64,000 bases of DNA from Schauerella fraxinea (GCA_030849945.1 JAVDKK010000002.1:744001-808000); one strand, 5' to 3'. Counted from the stretch's first letter, positions 52,452-62,644 are shown. The notes: a model not told the origin generated them from the sequence alone. A program made the numbers and translations.

Positions 52452-54071
52452 TCAACGGTTTGAGCTCGGCTGCTGCACGCGCGTGACCGTGCCCGGTTGC
52501 GGGCGCATGTAGGACGACGAAGCCGATCCCGCCGGACGCCGAGCCGGTGTCGCCGACGTCGTTACCGTGCCGGGAGCTGCCGTGCCGGCCGCAGCCGCGC
52601 CCGGTGCAGCAGCCGATGCCGGTGTGCGTTCGGTCCAACCACCGCCCAACACCTTGTACAGCGTGATCAGGTTGCTGATCCGGGACAGGCGCGTCGTGAC
52701 GAGCGTTTGTTGCGCGTCATACAACGAACGTTGCGAATCCAGCAGCGTCAGGTAATTGCTGATGCCGCCGCGGAACAATTGATCCGACACGTCATACGCG
52801 CGCTGCGTGGCTGCCACCAGTTGCTCTTGCGAGCGGATCTGTTGGTCGAGCGTGCCACGGCCAGCCAAGGCATCCGCCACTTCGCGAAAGCCCGTTTGAA
52901 TGGTGCGTTCGTACTGGGCAATTCGTGCGTCTTTCTGAATTTCGGCCACGTCCAGGCTGGCGCGCAACTGGCCGCCCGCAAAGATCGGTACCGAGATCAA
53001 CGGGCTGAACGCCCAGGTGCCCGAGCCGGCCTTGAACAAGCCATCCAGACTGGAGCTCGACGTGCCGCCGCTGGCGGTCAAGCCGATGCGCGGGAAGAAG
53101 GCGGCCCGCGCGGCGCCGATGTTTGCGTTGGCGCTCATCAATTGATGCTCCGCCGCGCGCACATCCGGACGACGGGTGAGCAGATCCGACGGCAAGCCGG
53201 CCGGCAGTGCCGTCGGCAAGGCGTTGTCGTCCAGACGATTGGCCTGCTGGAGCGCACGCTCCATGTTGTCGTCCAGCGGCTGCCCCAGCAGCAGCACCAG
53301 GGCATTGCGATCGTTGGCGACCTGCCGGGTATAGAGCGCGTAGTTGCGCTCTGCCGTGCGCACCGAGACCTCGGCCTGGCTCAAGTCCAGTGCCGTATTC
53401 ACACCGCCGTCGTAACCCTGGAGGGTCAGATCGTACGATTGCTTTTGCGTGGCCAGCGTTTCTTCGGTGAGCGCGAGCAGCTCCTGGTCGGCACGGAACG
53501 TCATGTAGGCGTTGGCGAGCTCGGCGATCAGCGACAGTTGTGTCGCTTCGCGCGTATCTTCCAGGCCAAAATACTCTTGCAAGGCCGCATCGCTCAAGCT
53601 GCGAATCCGGCCAAACAGATCGAGTTCCCAATCCGAAAATGACGCGCCCACGCTATAGGTGCGGCTCGTGCTCGGACTGCCCGAAATCGACAGATCGCCA
53701 GGCGTGCGCTGGATATTGGCCTGCCCACCCACCCCAACACTGGGGAACAGATTGGCGCGCTCGATGCGGTATTGCGCCTGGGCCGACTCGACATTGAGTG
53801 CGGCAATGCGCAGATCGCGGTTATTGGCCAACGACATCTCGATCAACTGCTGCAGCAGCGGATCGGTGAAGAACTCACGCCAACCGATATCGGCCGTCGC
53901 CACACCATCCGGACGGGCGTTGCTTTGATCGGGCGAGCCATAGGCCGGGCCCGTGGGGTACGTGCCCGACACCGGCGCCGCCGGACGCTCATAGGTCGGC
54001 GCCAGGGAGCACCCGGCCAGGGTTACCGCCAGCGAGGCGGTCCACAATGTTCTCATCGATGACATTCTCAT
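52452..54071 (-). CDS. RND efflux outer-membrane lipoprotein (OprM/NodT family)
   Basis: 539-aa outer-membrane channel of a tripartite pump. The signal peptide has a lipobox LAGC near residue 21. Two OEP repeats are present: WELDLFGRIRSLSDAALQEY near residue 150 and TRRPDVRAAEHQLMSANANIGAARAAFFPRIGLTASGG near residue 310. The family core ends at LYKVLGGGW; about 60 more residues form an Ala/Pro/Gly/Ser-rich tail that I do not expect in OprM relatives. Its start overlaps the RND gene stop by four bases. Confidence 0.93.
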   Translation of the reverse strand: MRMSSMRTLWTASLAVTLAGCSLAPTYERPAAPVSGTYPTGPAYGSPDQSNARPDGVATADIGWREFFTDPLLQQLIEMSLANNRDLRIAALNVESAQAQYRIERANLFPSVGVGGQANIQRTPGDLSISGSPSTSRTYSVGASFSDWELDLFGRIRSLSDAALQEYFGLEDTREATQLSLIAELANAYMTFRADQELLALTEETLATQKQSYDLTLQGYDGGVNTALDLSQAEVSVRTAERNYALYTRQVANDRNALVLLLGQPLDDNMERALQQANRLDDNALPTALPAGLPSDLLTRRPDVRAAEHQLMSANANIGAARAAFFPRIGLTASGGTSSSSLDGLFKAGSGTWAFSPLISVPIFAGGQLRASLDVAEIQKDARIAQYERTIQTGFREVADALAGRGTLDQQIRSQEQLVAATQRAYDVSDQLFRGGISNYLTLLDSQRSLYDAQQTLVTTRLSRISNLITLYKVLGGGWTERTPASAAAPGAAAAGTAAPGTVTTSATPARRPAGSASSSYMRPQPGTVTRVQQPSSNR

Positions 54072-57000
54072 TGCTTTGGTTCCTGCTCGCCATTCTGGCG
54101 ATCGCTCTTGCCATGCTCGGCAGGTGCGTCTTCATTATCCTCGTCGTCATCCTGCTTCAGATGCTTATCCTGGTTTTCGCTCAAACGCTTCACCTTGAAG
54201 AGTGACAGCATGATCACGAAGAACGCCGGCACGAAGAAGATGGCCAGGAAGGTGGCGGACAGCATACCGCCGATCACGCCAGTACCGATGGCATTCTGGC
54301 TACCTGAACCCGCGCCGGTCGAAATGGCCAGCGGCACCACGCCCAGCGTAAACGCCAGCGAAGTCATCAAAATCGGACGCAGACGTTGACGTGCCGCATG
54401 CACCGCGGCCTCTTTCAGACTTGCGCCCTGCTCCCAATGCTCCTTCGCGAATTCCACAATCAGAATCGCGTTCTTCGCGGCAAGGCCGATGGTTGTCAGC
54501 AACCCCACCTGGAAATAAACGTCGTTGGACATGCCGCGCAATAGTGTCGCCACCACTGCGCCGATGATCCCCAGCGGCACCACCATCATGACGGCTGTCG
54601 GAATCGACCAGCTTTCATACAGTGCCGCCAAGCACAGGAACACCACGATCAACGAAATCGCGTAGAGCATCGGCGCCTGTGAGCCGGACAATCGTTCTTC
54701 GTACGACAGACCCGTCCACTCGTAGCCCACGCCTGCGGGCAGCTTGGACATCAACTGCTCCATCTCGACCATGGCCGCGCCCGAACTCGATCCCGGAGCG
54801 GCCTCGCCCTGGATGTTGTAGGAGGCAGAGCCGTTGTAGCGGTCGAGCTTTTGCGGCCCGAACGTCCACTTGCCCGTGGCGAAGGCAGAGAACGGCACCA
54901 TATCGCCCCCGCTGTTGCGCACATACCAGCGATCGATATCCTCCGGATTCATCCGGGCATCGGCTTCGCCCTGGATGTACACGCGCTTCACACGACCGCG
55001 ATCGATGAAGTCGTTGACGTACGACGAACCCCACGCGGTCGACAACGTGCTGTTGATCTCGGAAATCGACACGCCCAGCACGGATGCCTTCTCACGATCG
55101 ATCGCGATCTCGTACTGCGCCGAATCTTCCACGCCATTGGGGCGCACGCGCACCAACGTTTTGCTTTGCGCGGCCATGCCGAGCAATTGATTGCGCGCCG
55201 CCAGCAAGGCCTCCGGCCCCACGTTGGCACGATCAATCAGCTGCAGGTCGAAACCGTTGGCGTTACCCAGTTCAAGCACGGCGGGCGGTGCGAACGCGAA
55301 GATTTGCGCATCGCGGATGTTTTGCGCGAAGTAGCCCGACGCGGCACCGGCGACGGCACCGGCCTGCAATGCCGAATCCTTGCGCAGCGACCAATCCTTG
55401 AGTTTGACAAACATGATGGCGGAGTTTTGACCCCGGCCGCCGAAGCTGAAGCCGTTGATCGCCAGCACCGAATCCACGGCGTCCTTTTGCTCGTTCAACA
55501 AATAGGCTGTTGCCTTGTCGATCGACTCCTTGGTGCGCTCGGCGGTCGAGCCCGACGGCGTTTGCACCTGAACGAACAGAATCCCCTGATCTTCATCCGG
55601 CAGGAAGCCCGTGGGCAAGCGCAGGAACACCCAAGCCATTGCGACCAGCAGCACCAGATAGATCAGCATCAAACGCTTCGGACGACCGAGGCCGCGCGAG
55701 ACGTTGTTCGCGTAGCCGTGGCTCGCGCGGTCGAACTTGCGGTTGAACCAGCCGAAAAAGCCCTTCTTGCTTTCGCTATGCCCTTTCTTGATGGGCTTGA
55801 GAATGGTGGCGCACAACGCCGGCGTAAAGATAATGGCCACGCCGACCGACAGCACCATGGAGGCCACGATCGTGATCGAGAACTGACGATAGATCACGCC
55901 AGTGGAGCCGCCGAAGAACGCCATCGGCAGGAACACCGCCGACAGCACCATGCCGATACCGATCAGCGCGCCGGTAATCTGGGTCATGGACTTCTTGGTC
56001 GCCTGTTTTGGCGTGAGCCCCTCCTCTTCCATGAGCCGCTCGACGTTTTCCACCACCACGATGGCATCGTCGACCAATAGCCCGATGGCGAGCACCAACC
56101 CGAACATGGTGAGCGTGTTGATCGAGTAGCCAAAGGCGGCCAGTACACCGAACACCCCCAGCAGCACCACCGGCACCGCCATGGTTGGAATCAGCGTCGC
56201 GCGGATGTTCTGCAAGAACAGATACATCACCAGGAACACGAGCACGATGGCTTCGATCAGCGTGTGGATCACGCCCTCGATCGACAGCTTCACGAACGGC
56301 GTCGTGTCGAACGGGTACACCACGTCCAGGCCCGGCGGGAAATAAGGCTTCAGGCCGTCGACCGTGGCACGAACTGCCTCGGCCGTGTCCAGCGCGTTGG
56401 CGCCGGTGGCCAACTTGATGGCCAGTGCGGACGCCGGGGCGCCGTTATAGAACGAGTCGATCGAGTAGTTCTGGCTGCCCAGCGACACGCGCGCCACGTC
56501 GCCCACACGTACCTGCGAGCCGTCCGGATTGACCTTGACCAGGATCTTGCGGAACTCTTCAGGCGTTTGCAGACGGGTGGGGCCGATCACGGTCGCCGTC
56601 AATTCCTGCCCTTTCACTGCGGGCAAGCCGCCCAATTGGCCTGCCGAAATCTGCACGTTCTGCGCGCTGATGGCCGCCGTCACATCGCTGGGCACGAGCT
56701 TGAAGTTGACCAGCTTTTCGGGATCGAGCCAGATACGCATGGCATACGACGAACCGAACAGCTGGAAGTCGCCCACGCCCTTGGTACGGCTGATCGGATC
56801 CTGGACGAATGCCGCCACGTAATCGCTGATGTCTTCGCGCGCCATGCTGCCGTCGGTGGACACAAAGCCCAATACGATCAGGAAGTTGGCGGTGGCCTTG
56901 GTCACGCGGATGCCCTGCTGCTGCACTTCCTGCGGCAGCAATGCCTCGGCGGTGGAGAGCTTGTTCTGGACCTGAACCTGCGCGATATCGGGATTGATGC

Positions 57001-57289
57001 CCTGTTCGAACGTGAGTTCGATGGTCATGCTGCCGTCGGCATTACTTTCAGACGTGAAGTAACGCAAACCATCCAGACCGTTCATCTGCTGCTCGATGAC
57101 CTGCACGACGGTGTCCTGCACCGTCTTGGCCGAGGCACCGGGATAGGTCACCTGAATCGAAATGGCGGGTGGCGCGATGGCCGGGTACTGAGACACCGGC
57201 AGCGACGTAATCGATAGCGCACCGGCCAACATCAGCACGATCGCGATCACCCAGGCGAAAATCGGCCTGTCGATAAAAAACTTTGCCAT
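54068..57289 (-). CDS. RND efflux inner-membrane transporter (AcrB/MexB type)
   Basis: 1073-aa HAE1-family proton-driven drug pump. MAKFFIDRPIFAWVIAI opens the protein; the proton relay pair Asp407-Asp408 is in AIGLLVDDAIVVVENV; GFLPDEDQG and the C-terminal PLAISTGAGSGSQNAIGTGVIGGM are typical. The C-terminal cytoplasmic tail is charged and His/Glu/Asp/Gln rich. Middle gene of adaptor-pump-channel, 12 bp after the adaptor. Specificity is not predictable, but AcrB-like pumps usually export several drugs, dyes and detergents. Confidence 0.96.
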   Translation of the reverse strand: MAKFFIDRPIFAWVIAIVLMLAGALSITSLPVSQYPAIAPPAISIQVTYPGASAKTVQDTVVQVIEQQMNGLDGLRYFTSESNADGSMTIELTFEQGINPDIAQVQVQNKLSTAEALLPQEVQQQGIRVTKATANFLIVLGFVSTDGSMAREDISDYVAAFVQDPISRTKGVGDFQLFGSSYAMRIWLDPEKLVNFKLVPSDVTAAISAQNVQISAGQLGGLPAVKGQELTATVIGPTRLQTPEEFRKILVKVNPDGSQVRVGDVARVSLGSQNYSIDSFYNGAPASALAIKLATGANALDTAEAVRATVDGLKPYFPPGLDVVYPFDTTPFVKLSIEGVIHTLIEAIVLVFLVMYLFLQNIRATLIPTMAVPVVLLGVFGVLAAFGYSINTLTMFGLVLAIGLLVDDAIVVVENVERLMEEEGLTPKQATKKSMTQITGALIGIGMVLSAVFLPMAFFGGSTGVIYRQFSITIVASMVLSVGVAIIFTPALCATILKPIKKGHSESKKGFFGWFNRKFDRASHGYANNVSRGLGRPKRLMLIYLVLLVAMAWVFLRLPTGFLPDEDQGILFVQVQTPSGSTAERTKESIDKATAYLLNEQKDAVDSVLAINGFSFGGRGQNSAIMFVKLKDWSLRKDSALQAGAVAGAASGYFAQNIRDAQIFAFAPPAVLELGNANGFDLQLIDRANVGPEALLAARNQLLGMAAQSKTLVRVRPNGVEDSAQYEIAIDREKASVLGVSISEINSTLSTAWGSSYVNDFIDRGRVKRVYIQGEADARMNPEDIDRWYVRNSGGDMVPFSAFATGKWTFGPQKLDRYNGSASYNIQGEAAPGSSSGAAMVEMEQLMSKLPAGVGYEWTGLSYEERLSGSQAPMLYAISLIVVFLCLAALYESWSIPTAVMMVVPLGIIGAVVATLLRGMSNDVYFQVGLLTTIGLAAKNAILIVEFAKEHWEQGASLKEAAVHAARQRLRPILMTSLAFTLGVVPLAISTGAGSGSQNAIGTGVIGGMLSATFLAIFFVPAFFVIMLSLFKVKRLSENQDKHLKQDDDEDNEDAPAEHGKSDRQNGEQEPKQ

Positions 57290-57301
57290 GCGAGAAACTC
57301 C

Positions 57302-58561
57302 TTAGTTCGCTTTGGCGTCGGCGTTGCCGCCCGCACCCTGACCGTTCCCAGCAGGCGCTCCGCCCGTGGGTGCGGCGCCTGCGGCGCCGGCTGCCGGCTG
57401 CTGGCCCGGCTTGGTGGCGGCATCGACGATCTGGACCTGAGCACCAGGACGCACGCTTTGCAGACCTTCGACGATCACGCGATCGCCAACCTTCAGGCCT
57501 TCCGTGACGAGCCACTTGTCGCCAATGGCACGATCGGTCTTCAAATTGCGCAGTTCGGCCTTATTCTCGGCACTCACCACCAGCGCGGTGGGGTCACCGC
57601 GTTGATTACGCGTCACGCCACGTTGCGGCACCAACAGGGCCTGGTCGTTCACGCCGCCCGGCAGTTGGGCACGCACGAACATCCCCGGCAACAAACGGCG
57701 CTGGGGATTGGGGAACTCGGCACGGATCAATACCGAACTGGTCGTCGGATCGACGGTCACTTCGGAAAACATCAGCTTGCCGGGTTGGTCGTATGGCGTG
57801 CCGTCTTCGAGCATCAGCGTCACACGGGCCGCTTGGGCACCTTCGGCGCGCTGCAAACGGCCGGCCGCCAGGTCCTGCTGCAAACGCAGGAGTTCGATGC
57901 TCGATTGCGTCACATCAACATAGATGGGATCGATCTGCTGAATGGTCGCCATCGCATTGGCCTGCTGCGCGGCCACCAGCGCACCTTCCGTAAAGTTCGA
58001 GCGGCCGATCAAACCCGAGATCGGCGCCAGCACCTTGGTGTAAACCAGATTGATGCGCGCGGTGTCCAAAGCGGCCTTGGCCGATTGCACATCTGCGGCG
58101 GCCTGGTCACGCGAGGCTACCGATTCGTCATAGGTCTGCTGCGCGACGGCGCGGGTCTTGGCCAGCGGCGCATAGCGCTCGACCAATCGGGCCGCCGTCT
58201 TTTGCGTGGCTTGGGCACGCGCCAACGCGGCCCGGGCATTGTCGACTTCGGCTTGATAGATAGCCGGATCGATCTGATAAAGCTGCTGTCCCTGCTTGAC
58301 TTCGCCGCCTTCGGTGAAGAGGCGCTTTTGCACGATGCCATTGACCTGCGGCCGCACTTCAGCGATGCGGAAGGCAGTGGTGCGTCCGGGCAGTTGCGTC
58401 GTCAGCGCGACGGCTTCTGTCTTCAGCGTCACCACGCTCACCTTGGAAGGCGGTGGTGCTGGCGGCGCCTCGTCCTTGTTGCCGCATGCTGCCAATGCGA
58501 GAGCCAACACCGACACGCAGGCGATACCCGTTGCCCGCTGAATGACATTATTGCTTTTCAT
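57302..58561 (-). CDS. RND efflux periplasmic adaptor (AcrA/MexA type)
   Basis: 419-aa membrane-fusion lipoprotein. The lipobox is ALAAC near residue 26. The lipoyl halves (VRPQVNGIVQKRLFTEGGEVKQGQQLYQIDP and KVLAPISGLIGR) flank a helical hairpin, followed by beta-barrel and membrane-proximal domains. A Gly/Ala/Pro-rich tail of about 35 residues follows the last domain. The ATG at 58561 begins a proper lipoprotein signal. First gene of the pump operon, divergent from a LysR regulator. Confidence 0.95.
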   Translation of the reverse strand: MKSNNVIQRATGIACVSVLALALAACGNKDEAPPAPPPSKVSVVTLKTEAVALTTQLPGRTTAFRIAEVRPQVNGIVQKRLFTEGGEVKQGQQLYQIDPAIYQAEVDNARAALARAQATQKTAARLVERYAPLAKTRAVAQQTYDESVASRDQAAADVQSAKAALDTARINLVYTKVLAPISGLIGRSNFTEGALVAAQQANAMATIQQIDPIYVDVTQSSIELLRLQQDLAAGRLQRAEGAQAARVTLMLEDGTPYDQPGKLMFSEVTVDPTTSSVLIRAEFPNPQRRLLPGMFVRAQLPGGVNDQALLVPQRGVTRNQRGDPTALVVSAENKAELRNLKTDRAIGDKWLVTEGLKVGDRVIVEGLQSVRPGAQVQIVDAATKPGQQPAAGAAGAAPTGGAPAGNGQGAGGNADAKAN

Positions 58562-58689
58562 TAGATCCGATCCCAAAACTGCTACCCCGCGCCAAGACGG
58601 CACGTCGCACACACTTGGTGCGCTGCAAAAAGACGCCTATTTTCGTCTATCCCGTTACAGAAACAAAGTGGTAATTCTCGAAAACATAG

Positions 58690-58703
58690 TTCCATATATG
58701 GAA
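58690..58703. promoter_or_regulatory. 14-bp palindrome between the efflux operon and its LysR gene
   Basis: TTCCATATATGGAA is a perfect palindrome that also fits the T-N11-A LysR pattern. It ends 11 bp before the LysR start and is about 130 bp from the adaptor start, suited to autoregulation. Confidence 0.6.
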
Positions 58704-58714
58704 TAATCCCAGGC

Positions 58715-59677
58715 ATGAAACGCCTTTACGGAATGGAATTATTTGTTGAGGTCGCCCGTGCGCGAAGTTTCAGCCGCGCGGCGGACGCACTCGGCATGCC
58801 CAAGTCGACGCTGTCTCGTCAGGTGGCGGAATTGGAGCGGGCGGTGGGCGTCAGGCTGCTTAGCCGCACGACGCGCAAGGTGGCGCTCACCGAAGCGGGT
58901 GAGCGATATCTCGAACGATGTGAACGCATCGTGGCCGAGGCACAGATTGCGCATGAAGAGCTCCAACACCTGGTCAGCACGCCTACAGGTCCACTGCGCG
59001 TGAACATGCCGGCCGATTTCGGGACGGACTTTCTCGCAGCGGCATTCGTGGAGTTCTCCAAGCGGTACCCTGCGGTGACTTTCCATCTGGATCTTGCCGC
59101 CCCCGAACATGCCGGACAGGTGTTTCACACGTGTGACGTGTCCATCGAGATCGGCGAGCTTCCCGATTCTACTCAGATCGCGCGTCTTCTTGGTGCAATT
59201 CCGGCCATGCTCTATGCTGCACCGCAATATATCGCGGTGCATGGCTTCCCCCGCCACCCCGACGAACTCGCCAAACACGAATTTCTGGAGTTTCGATCTT
59301 CCCAAGCCAATCGCGCCACCGCGTGGCCGCTGCGATCAGGGAAGGAACAGGTCATGGTGCAACCCAAAAGCCGGTTTTCTGTAAACAGTATCGCCATGCT
59401 GCGCCAGCTCGCGGTGCGTGGCGTGGGCATCGCCGGACTGGACGAAGCCGGATGCGAAGCCGAGGTGCGAGCGGGCCGCCTTGTGCGTGTGCTGCCCGAT
59501 TGGCATGGTGGCCCGTTCCCGGTATATGCCGTGACCGAGACGCGCCTGCTCCCGGCGAAAACCAGCATCTTCGTCGATTTTCTGGCCGAATGGCTCACGC
59601 GCCACTGGTCGTTGGGCTCGGGACCGGCACTCATCGGCCAACGCCCCAAGGCCGTACCTGCCCGCCCGGCCGGCTAG
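58715..59677 (+). CDS. LysR family regulator of the RND efflux operon
   Basis: 320-aa LysR regulator of the subgroup with KRLYGMELFVEVARARSFSRAADALGMPKSTLSRQVAELE at the N-terminus, whose effector domain includes GPLRVNMPADFG and RGVGIAGLDEAG. Divergent from the adaptor-pump-channel operon, so it is the likely activator or repressor, as with BpeT- or MexT-like regulators. A perfect palindrome sits just upstream. The C-terminal 25 residues are Pro/Ala/Arg rich. Convergent with the hybrid kinase gene, 6 bp apart. Confidence 0.88.
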   Translation: MKRLYGMELFVEVARARSFSRAADALGMPKSTLSRQVAELERAVGVRLLSRTTRKVALTEAGERYLERCERIVAEAQIAHEELQHLVSTPTGPLRVNMPADFGTDFLAAAFVEFSKRYPAVTFHLDLAAPEHAGQVFHTCDVSIEIGELPDSTQIARLLGAIPAMLYAAPQYIAVHGFPRHPDELAKHEFLEFRSSQANRATAWPLRSGKEQVMVQPKSRFSVNSIAMLRQLAVRGVGIAGLDEAGCEAEVRAGRLVRVLPDWHGGPFPVYAVTETRLLPAKTSIFVDFLAEWLTRHWSLGSGPALIGQRPKAVPARPAG

Positions 59678-59683
59678 GCCCGC

Positions 59684-61822
59684 TCAGGACGCCGGCGGGT
59701 TGCCATCGGTGGCGAGCATGCCTCTGATACGGAGGACCAAGGGCTCCAGACCGAACGGCTTGGTCAGCACCTGCATGCTGGCGTCGAACGCGGTGTTGTT
59801 CATGACCACGCTTTCCGCATAGCCGGTAATAAAAAGCACTTTCAGGCCCGGACGCAGCACGCGCGCAGCGTCGGCAACCTGGCGGCCATTCATGCCGCCG
59901 GGTAAGCCGACATCGGTGATCAGCAGGTCAATCGTCGCGGCAGACTGCAACATGCGCATGCCCGAGGGCCCGTCGGCCGCCTCCAGCGTGCGATATCCCA
60001 TGCTTTCGAGCACTTCCAATACCAGCAGTCGCACGGTGGGCTCATCGTCGATCACCAGCACCGTCTCGCGTGCGGGGCCCACGGGCAAGGCGGCCGGGCA
60101 GCCCGACGTCTGTGCCACCACTTCGGCCGCTTCGGCATGCCGGGGCAAATACACCCACATGGTGGTGCCGGCGTTTGGCGTGGAATCGATACGCACCGTG
60201 CCATTGGATTGGCGTGCAAATCCGTAGGTCATGCTCAACCCCAGTCCGGTGCCGGAGCCAATCGGTTTCGTCGTGTAGAACGGGTCGAACGCGCGCGCTA
60301 CCACGGCGGGCGACATGCCACAGCCGGTGTCGTTGACGGTAAGCACCACGTAGTCGCCCGGCGTCAGATCAAAGGCGTGCGCCTCGGCCAAATCGAGCAC
60401 GACGTTGCGCGTTGCGATCGTCAAACGGCCGCCATCGGGCATGGCGTCGCGTGCGTTGATGCACAGATTGAGCAGCGCATTTTCGAGTTGGCTCGCGTCG
60501 ACCAGAATCGGCCAGAGCCCGGGCGCATCGCTCACCGACAGCGTGACGGCGGGGCCCACGGTGCGGTCGATCAGATCGCGCATGCCGCCGATCAAGTGAG
60601 ACGCATCCACCGCCGTGGGATCCAACGTCTGCCGGCGCGAAAACGCCAGCAGCCGGTGGGTGAGCGAAGCCGCACGCGATGCGGCATCCTGCGCCACCCG
60701 GATGTATCGCTCAAGCGATATCGGATCGAGCGTATCCGAGGCCAGCCGGCGCCGCATCAGCTCCAGGCTACCGGTCACACCCGTCAGCAGATTGTTGAAA
60801 TCATGCGCGAGCCCACCGGTAAGCTGACCCACGGCTTCCATCTTCTGCGCCTGGCGCAACTGCGCTTCAGCCATGGCCAGCGCGCTGGCCTGGTCTTTCT
60901 CGTGCGTGATGTCGCGGCCGAACGAATACACGCGATCGCGGCCGACGCGCGTGTGCCACGATACCCAGCGATAGCTGCCGTCGGCATGCTGCAGCCGGTT
61001 CTCGAAACTGGTGAGATCGACCTGGTCGGCAGAGGCCGCCAACGCACCCAGCGTGAGGGGCACGTCGTCTGGATGCACCAAATCGATCGAATTGCGGCCG
61101 ATCATCTCGGCCGGGCGACGGCCGAGGATGGTATCGCACGAGGGGCTCACGTCGCGCCACACCCCATCGAATGAAGACACCACCAGCAAATCGCGCGAAT
61201 GCGCCCACACGCGATCGCGCTCTTCGCTGCTTTGCAGCGCGCGCTGCTCCAGCATGTCATTGGTTTGCCGCAGCGTCGCCTCGAACGCCTCGCGCTCGAT
61301 CAGTTCGTTAACTTGCAGGGTCGTTTCGTTGACGACCAGAAAAATCCCGACAACCTGGCCCCGTTCATCCCAGATCGGACTATGACAGTGGGTGAAGTAG
61401 GCATCGCGCCGCGCCCCGTCGCGCATGGGCGCATAGCGCTTGTTTTCGGCATAGTAGGTTTCGCCGGCCAACACCCGGTCGAACATCGGTGCCAACTCGT
61501 CCCACATCTCGCTCCACCAGGCCCGAGCGGGATATCCCAAGGCGCCCGGGTGCTTATCGCGCAAGCTGGGCGCATACGCGTCGTTGTAGAACGTGATGAG
61601 ATCGGGGCCCCAATGGATCATCATGGGAAAGTGCGACGCCAGCACGATGCGCAACGTGGTTTTCAGCGCTGCAGGCCAATGTTCGGGCGCGCCAAGCGTG
61701 GTGCCGGACCAATCCCGGGCGCGCAGCAAGGACGCGGTCACGCTTTTTCCGCTCAGAAAATCCAGGCCGCCCGCGACCTGCGCAGGCGCGGCGTTCGACG
61801 TGGCGTGTGGGTTCAACGCCAT
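59684..61822 (-). CDS. PAS-containing hybrid histidine kinase/response regulator
   Basis: 712-aa soluble hybrid kinase. The N-terminal region (30-175) looks like a GAF/PAS sensor with LGAPEHWPAALKTTLRIVLAS, followed by a PAS/PAC domain (205-310). The H-box GGLAHDFNNLLTGV places the phosphorylated His at 340. ATP-binding blocks are NLCINARDAM and GTGLGLSMTYGF. The C-terminal receiver has its phosphoacceptor Asp at 637 in LLITDVGLPG. No membrane segments. It follows the pseudouridine synthase by 6 bp. No separate output regulator is adjacent. Confidence 0.92.
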   Translation of the reverse strand: MALNPHATSNAAPAQVAGGLDFLSGKSVTASLLRARDWSGTTLGAPEHWPAALKTTLRIVLASHFPMMIHWGPDLITFYNDAYAPSLRDKHPGALGYPARAWWSEMWDELAPMFDRVLAGETYYAENKRYAPMRDGARRDAYFTHCHSPIWDERGQVVGIFLVVNETTLQVNELIEREAFEATLRQTNDMLEQRALQSSEERDRVWAHSRDLLVVSSFDGVWRDVSPSCDTILGRRPAEMIGRNSIDLVHPDDVPLTLGALAASADQVDLTSFENRLQHADGSYRWVSWHTRVGRDRVYSFGRDITHEKDQASALAMAEAQLRQAQKMEAVGQLTGGLAHDFNNLLTGVTGSLELMRRRLASDTLDPISLERYIRVAQDAASRAASLTHRLLAFSRRQTLDPTAVDASHLIGGMRDLIDRTVGPAVTLSVSDAPGLWPILVDASQLENALLNLCINARDAMPDGGRLTIATRNVVLDLAEAHAFDLTPGDYVVLTVNDTGCGMSPAVVARAFDPFYTTKPIGSGTGLGLSMTYGFARQSNGTVRIDSTPNAGTTMWVYLPRHAEAAEVVAQTSGCPAALPVGPARETVLVIDDEPTVRLLVLEVLESMGYRTLEAADGPSGMRMLQSAATIDLLITDVGLPGGMNGRQVADAARVLRPGLKVLFITGYAESVVMNNTAFDASMQVLTKPFGLEPLVLRIRGMLATDGNPPAS

Positions 61823-61828
61823 GAAGAA

Positions 61829-62557
61829 CTAGAACTGCTCATCGTGGCGCAGATAACGCCACTGCCCCACGGGCAGATCGCCCAGGCCGACCCGCCCGAT
61901 GCGCACCCGCTTCAATCCGACCACCTTCAGGCCCACGAGCTCGCACATGCGACGAATCTGGCGCTTGCGCCCTTCCTGCAGCACGAACTGCAACTGGTCC
62001 GAGTTCTGCCAGCGCACCTTCGCGGGTTTGAGCGGCTTGTCGTCAAGCGTCAAGCCGTGGTTGAGCAAGGCCAGGCCTTCGGCCTTGAGCTGCCCGGAGA
62101 CGCGCACCAGATATTCTTTTTCGACCGGCGAGGTTTCGCCGATCAGATGCTTGGCGATGCGACCATCCTGCGTGAGCACCAGCAGCCCGGTCGAATCGAT
62201 ATCCAGACGGCCTGCCACGGCCAGCCCCTGGCGGTGCGCGGCTTCGAAGCGCAGCTTGGCGCGATCCGTGGCCGACCGGCTCTTGGCGTCGATCAGCGCC
62301 ACTGCGGGCGTGTAGCCCTTCTCGGCCTGCCCCGACACAATGCCCATGGGCTTGTGGATGAGGATGGTTACGCGTGCGGTTTGACGCGTTTGCGCCGCCC
62401 GCTCCAGCGTGATTTCCTGAGTGGGAAACGCGCGTTCGCCGAGCGTGGCGACTTCGCCGTCGACACGCACCCAGCCCCGTTCGATATAGTCGTCCGCTTC
62501 GCGCCGTGAACAGAGTCCGCGCTCGGACATCAATTTGGATATTCGTACTTTTTCCAT
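61829..62557 (-). CDS. RsuA/RluB/RluF family pseudouridine synthase
   Basis: 242-aa enzyme converting uridine to pseudouridine in rRNA or tRNA. An N-terminal S4 domain (ISKLMSERGLCSRREADDYIERGWVRVDG) is followed by the catalytic motif GRLDIDSTGLLVLTQDG with its essential Asp, then EKEYLVRV and EGRKRQIRRMCE. The S4 segment is closest to RluF by eye. The ATG at 62557 gives MEKVRISKLM; a start five codons upstream is possible. Leads a two-gene run with the hybrid kinase. Confidence 0.9.
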   Translation of the reverse strand: MEKVRISKLMSERGLCSRREADDYIERGWVRVDGEVATLGERAFPTQEITLERAAQTRQTARVTILIHKPMGIVSGQAEKGYTPAVALIDAKSRSATDRAKLRFEAAHRQGLAVAGRLDIDSTGLLVLTQDGRIAKHLIGETSPVEKEYLVRVSGQLKAEGLALLNHGLTLDDKPLKPAKVRWQNSDQLQFVLQEGRKRQIRRMCELVGLKVVGLKRVRIGRVGLGDLPVGQWRYLRHDEQF

Positions 62558-62644
62558 TGCCGCCACCAACATACAAACACGATGTTAACGCCTTCCCGTG
62601 TGGTTTATGCCCGGCAATCCTGGATTTCGGGATAATACGCAGCC

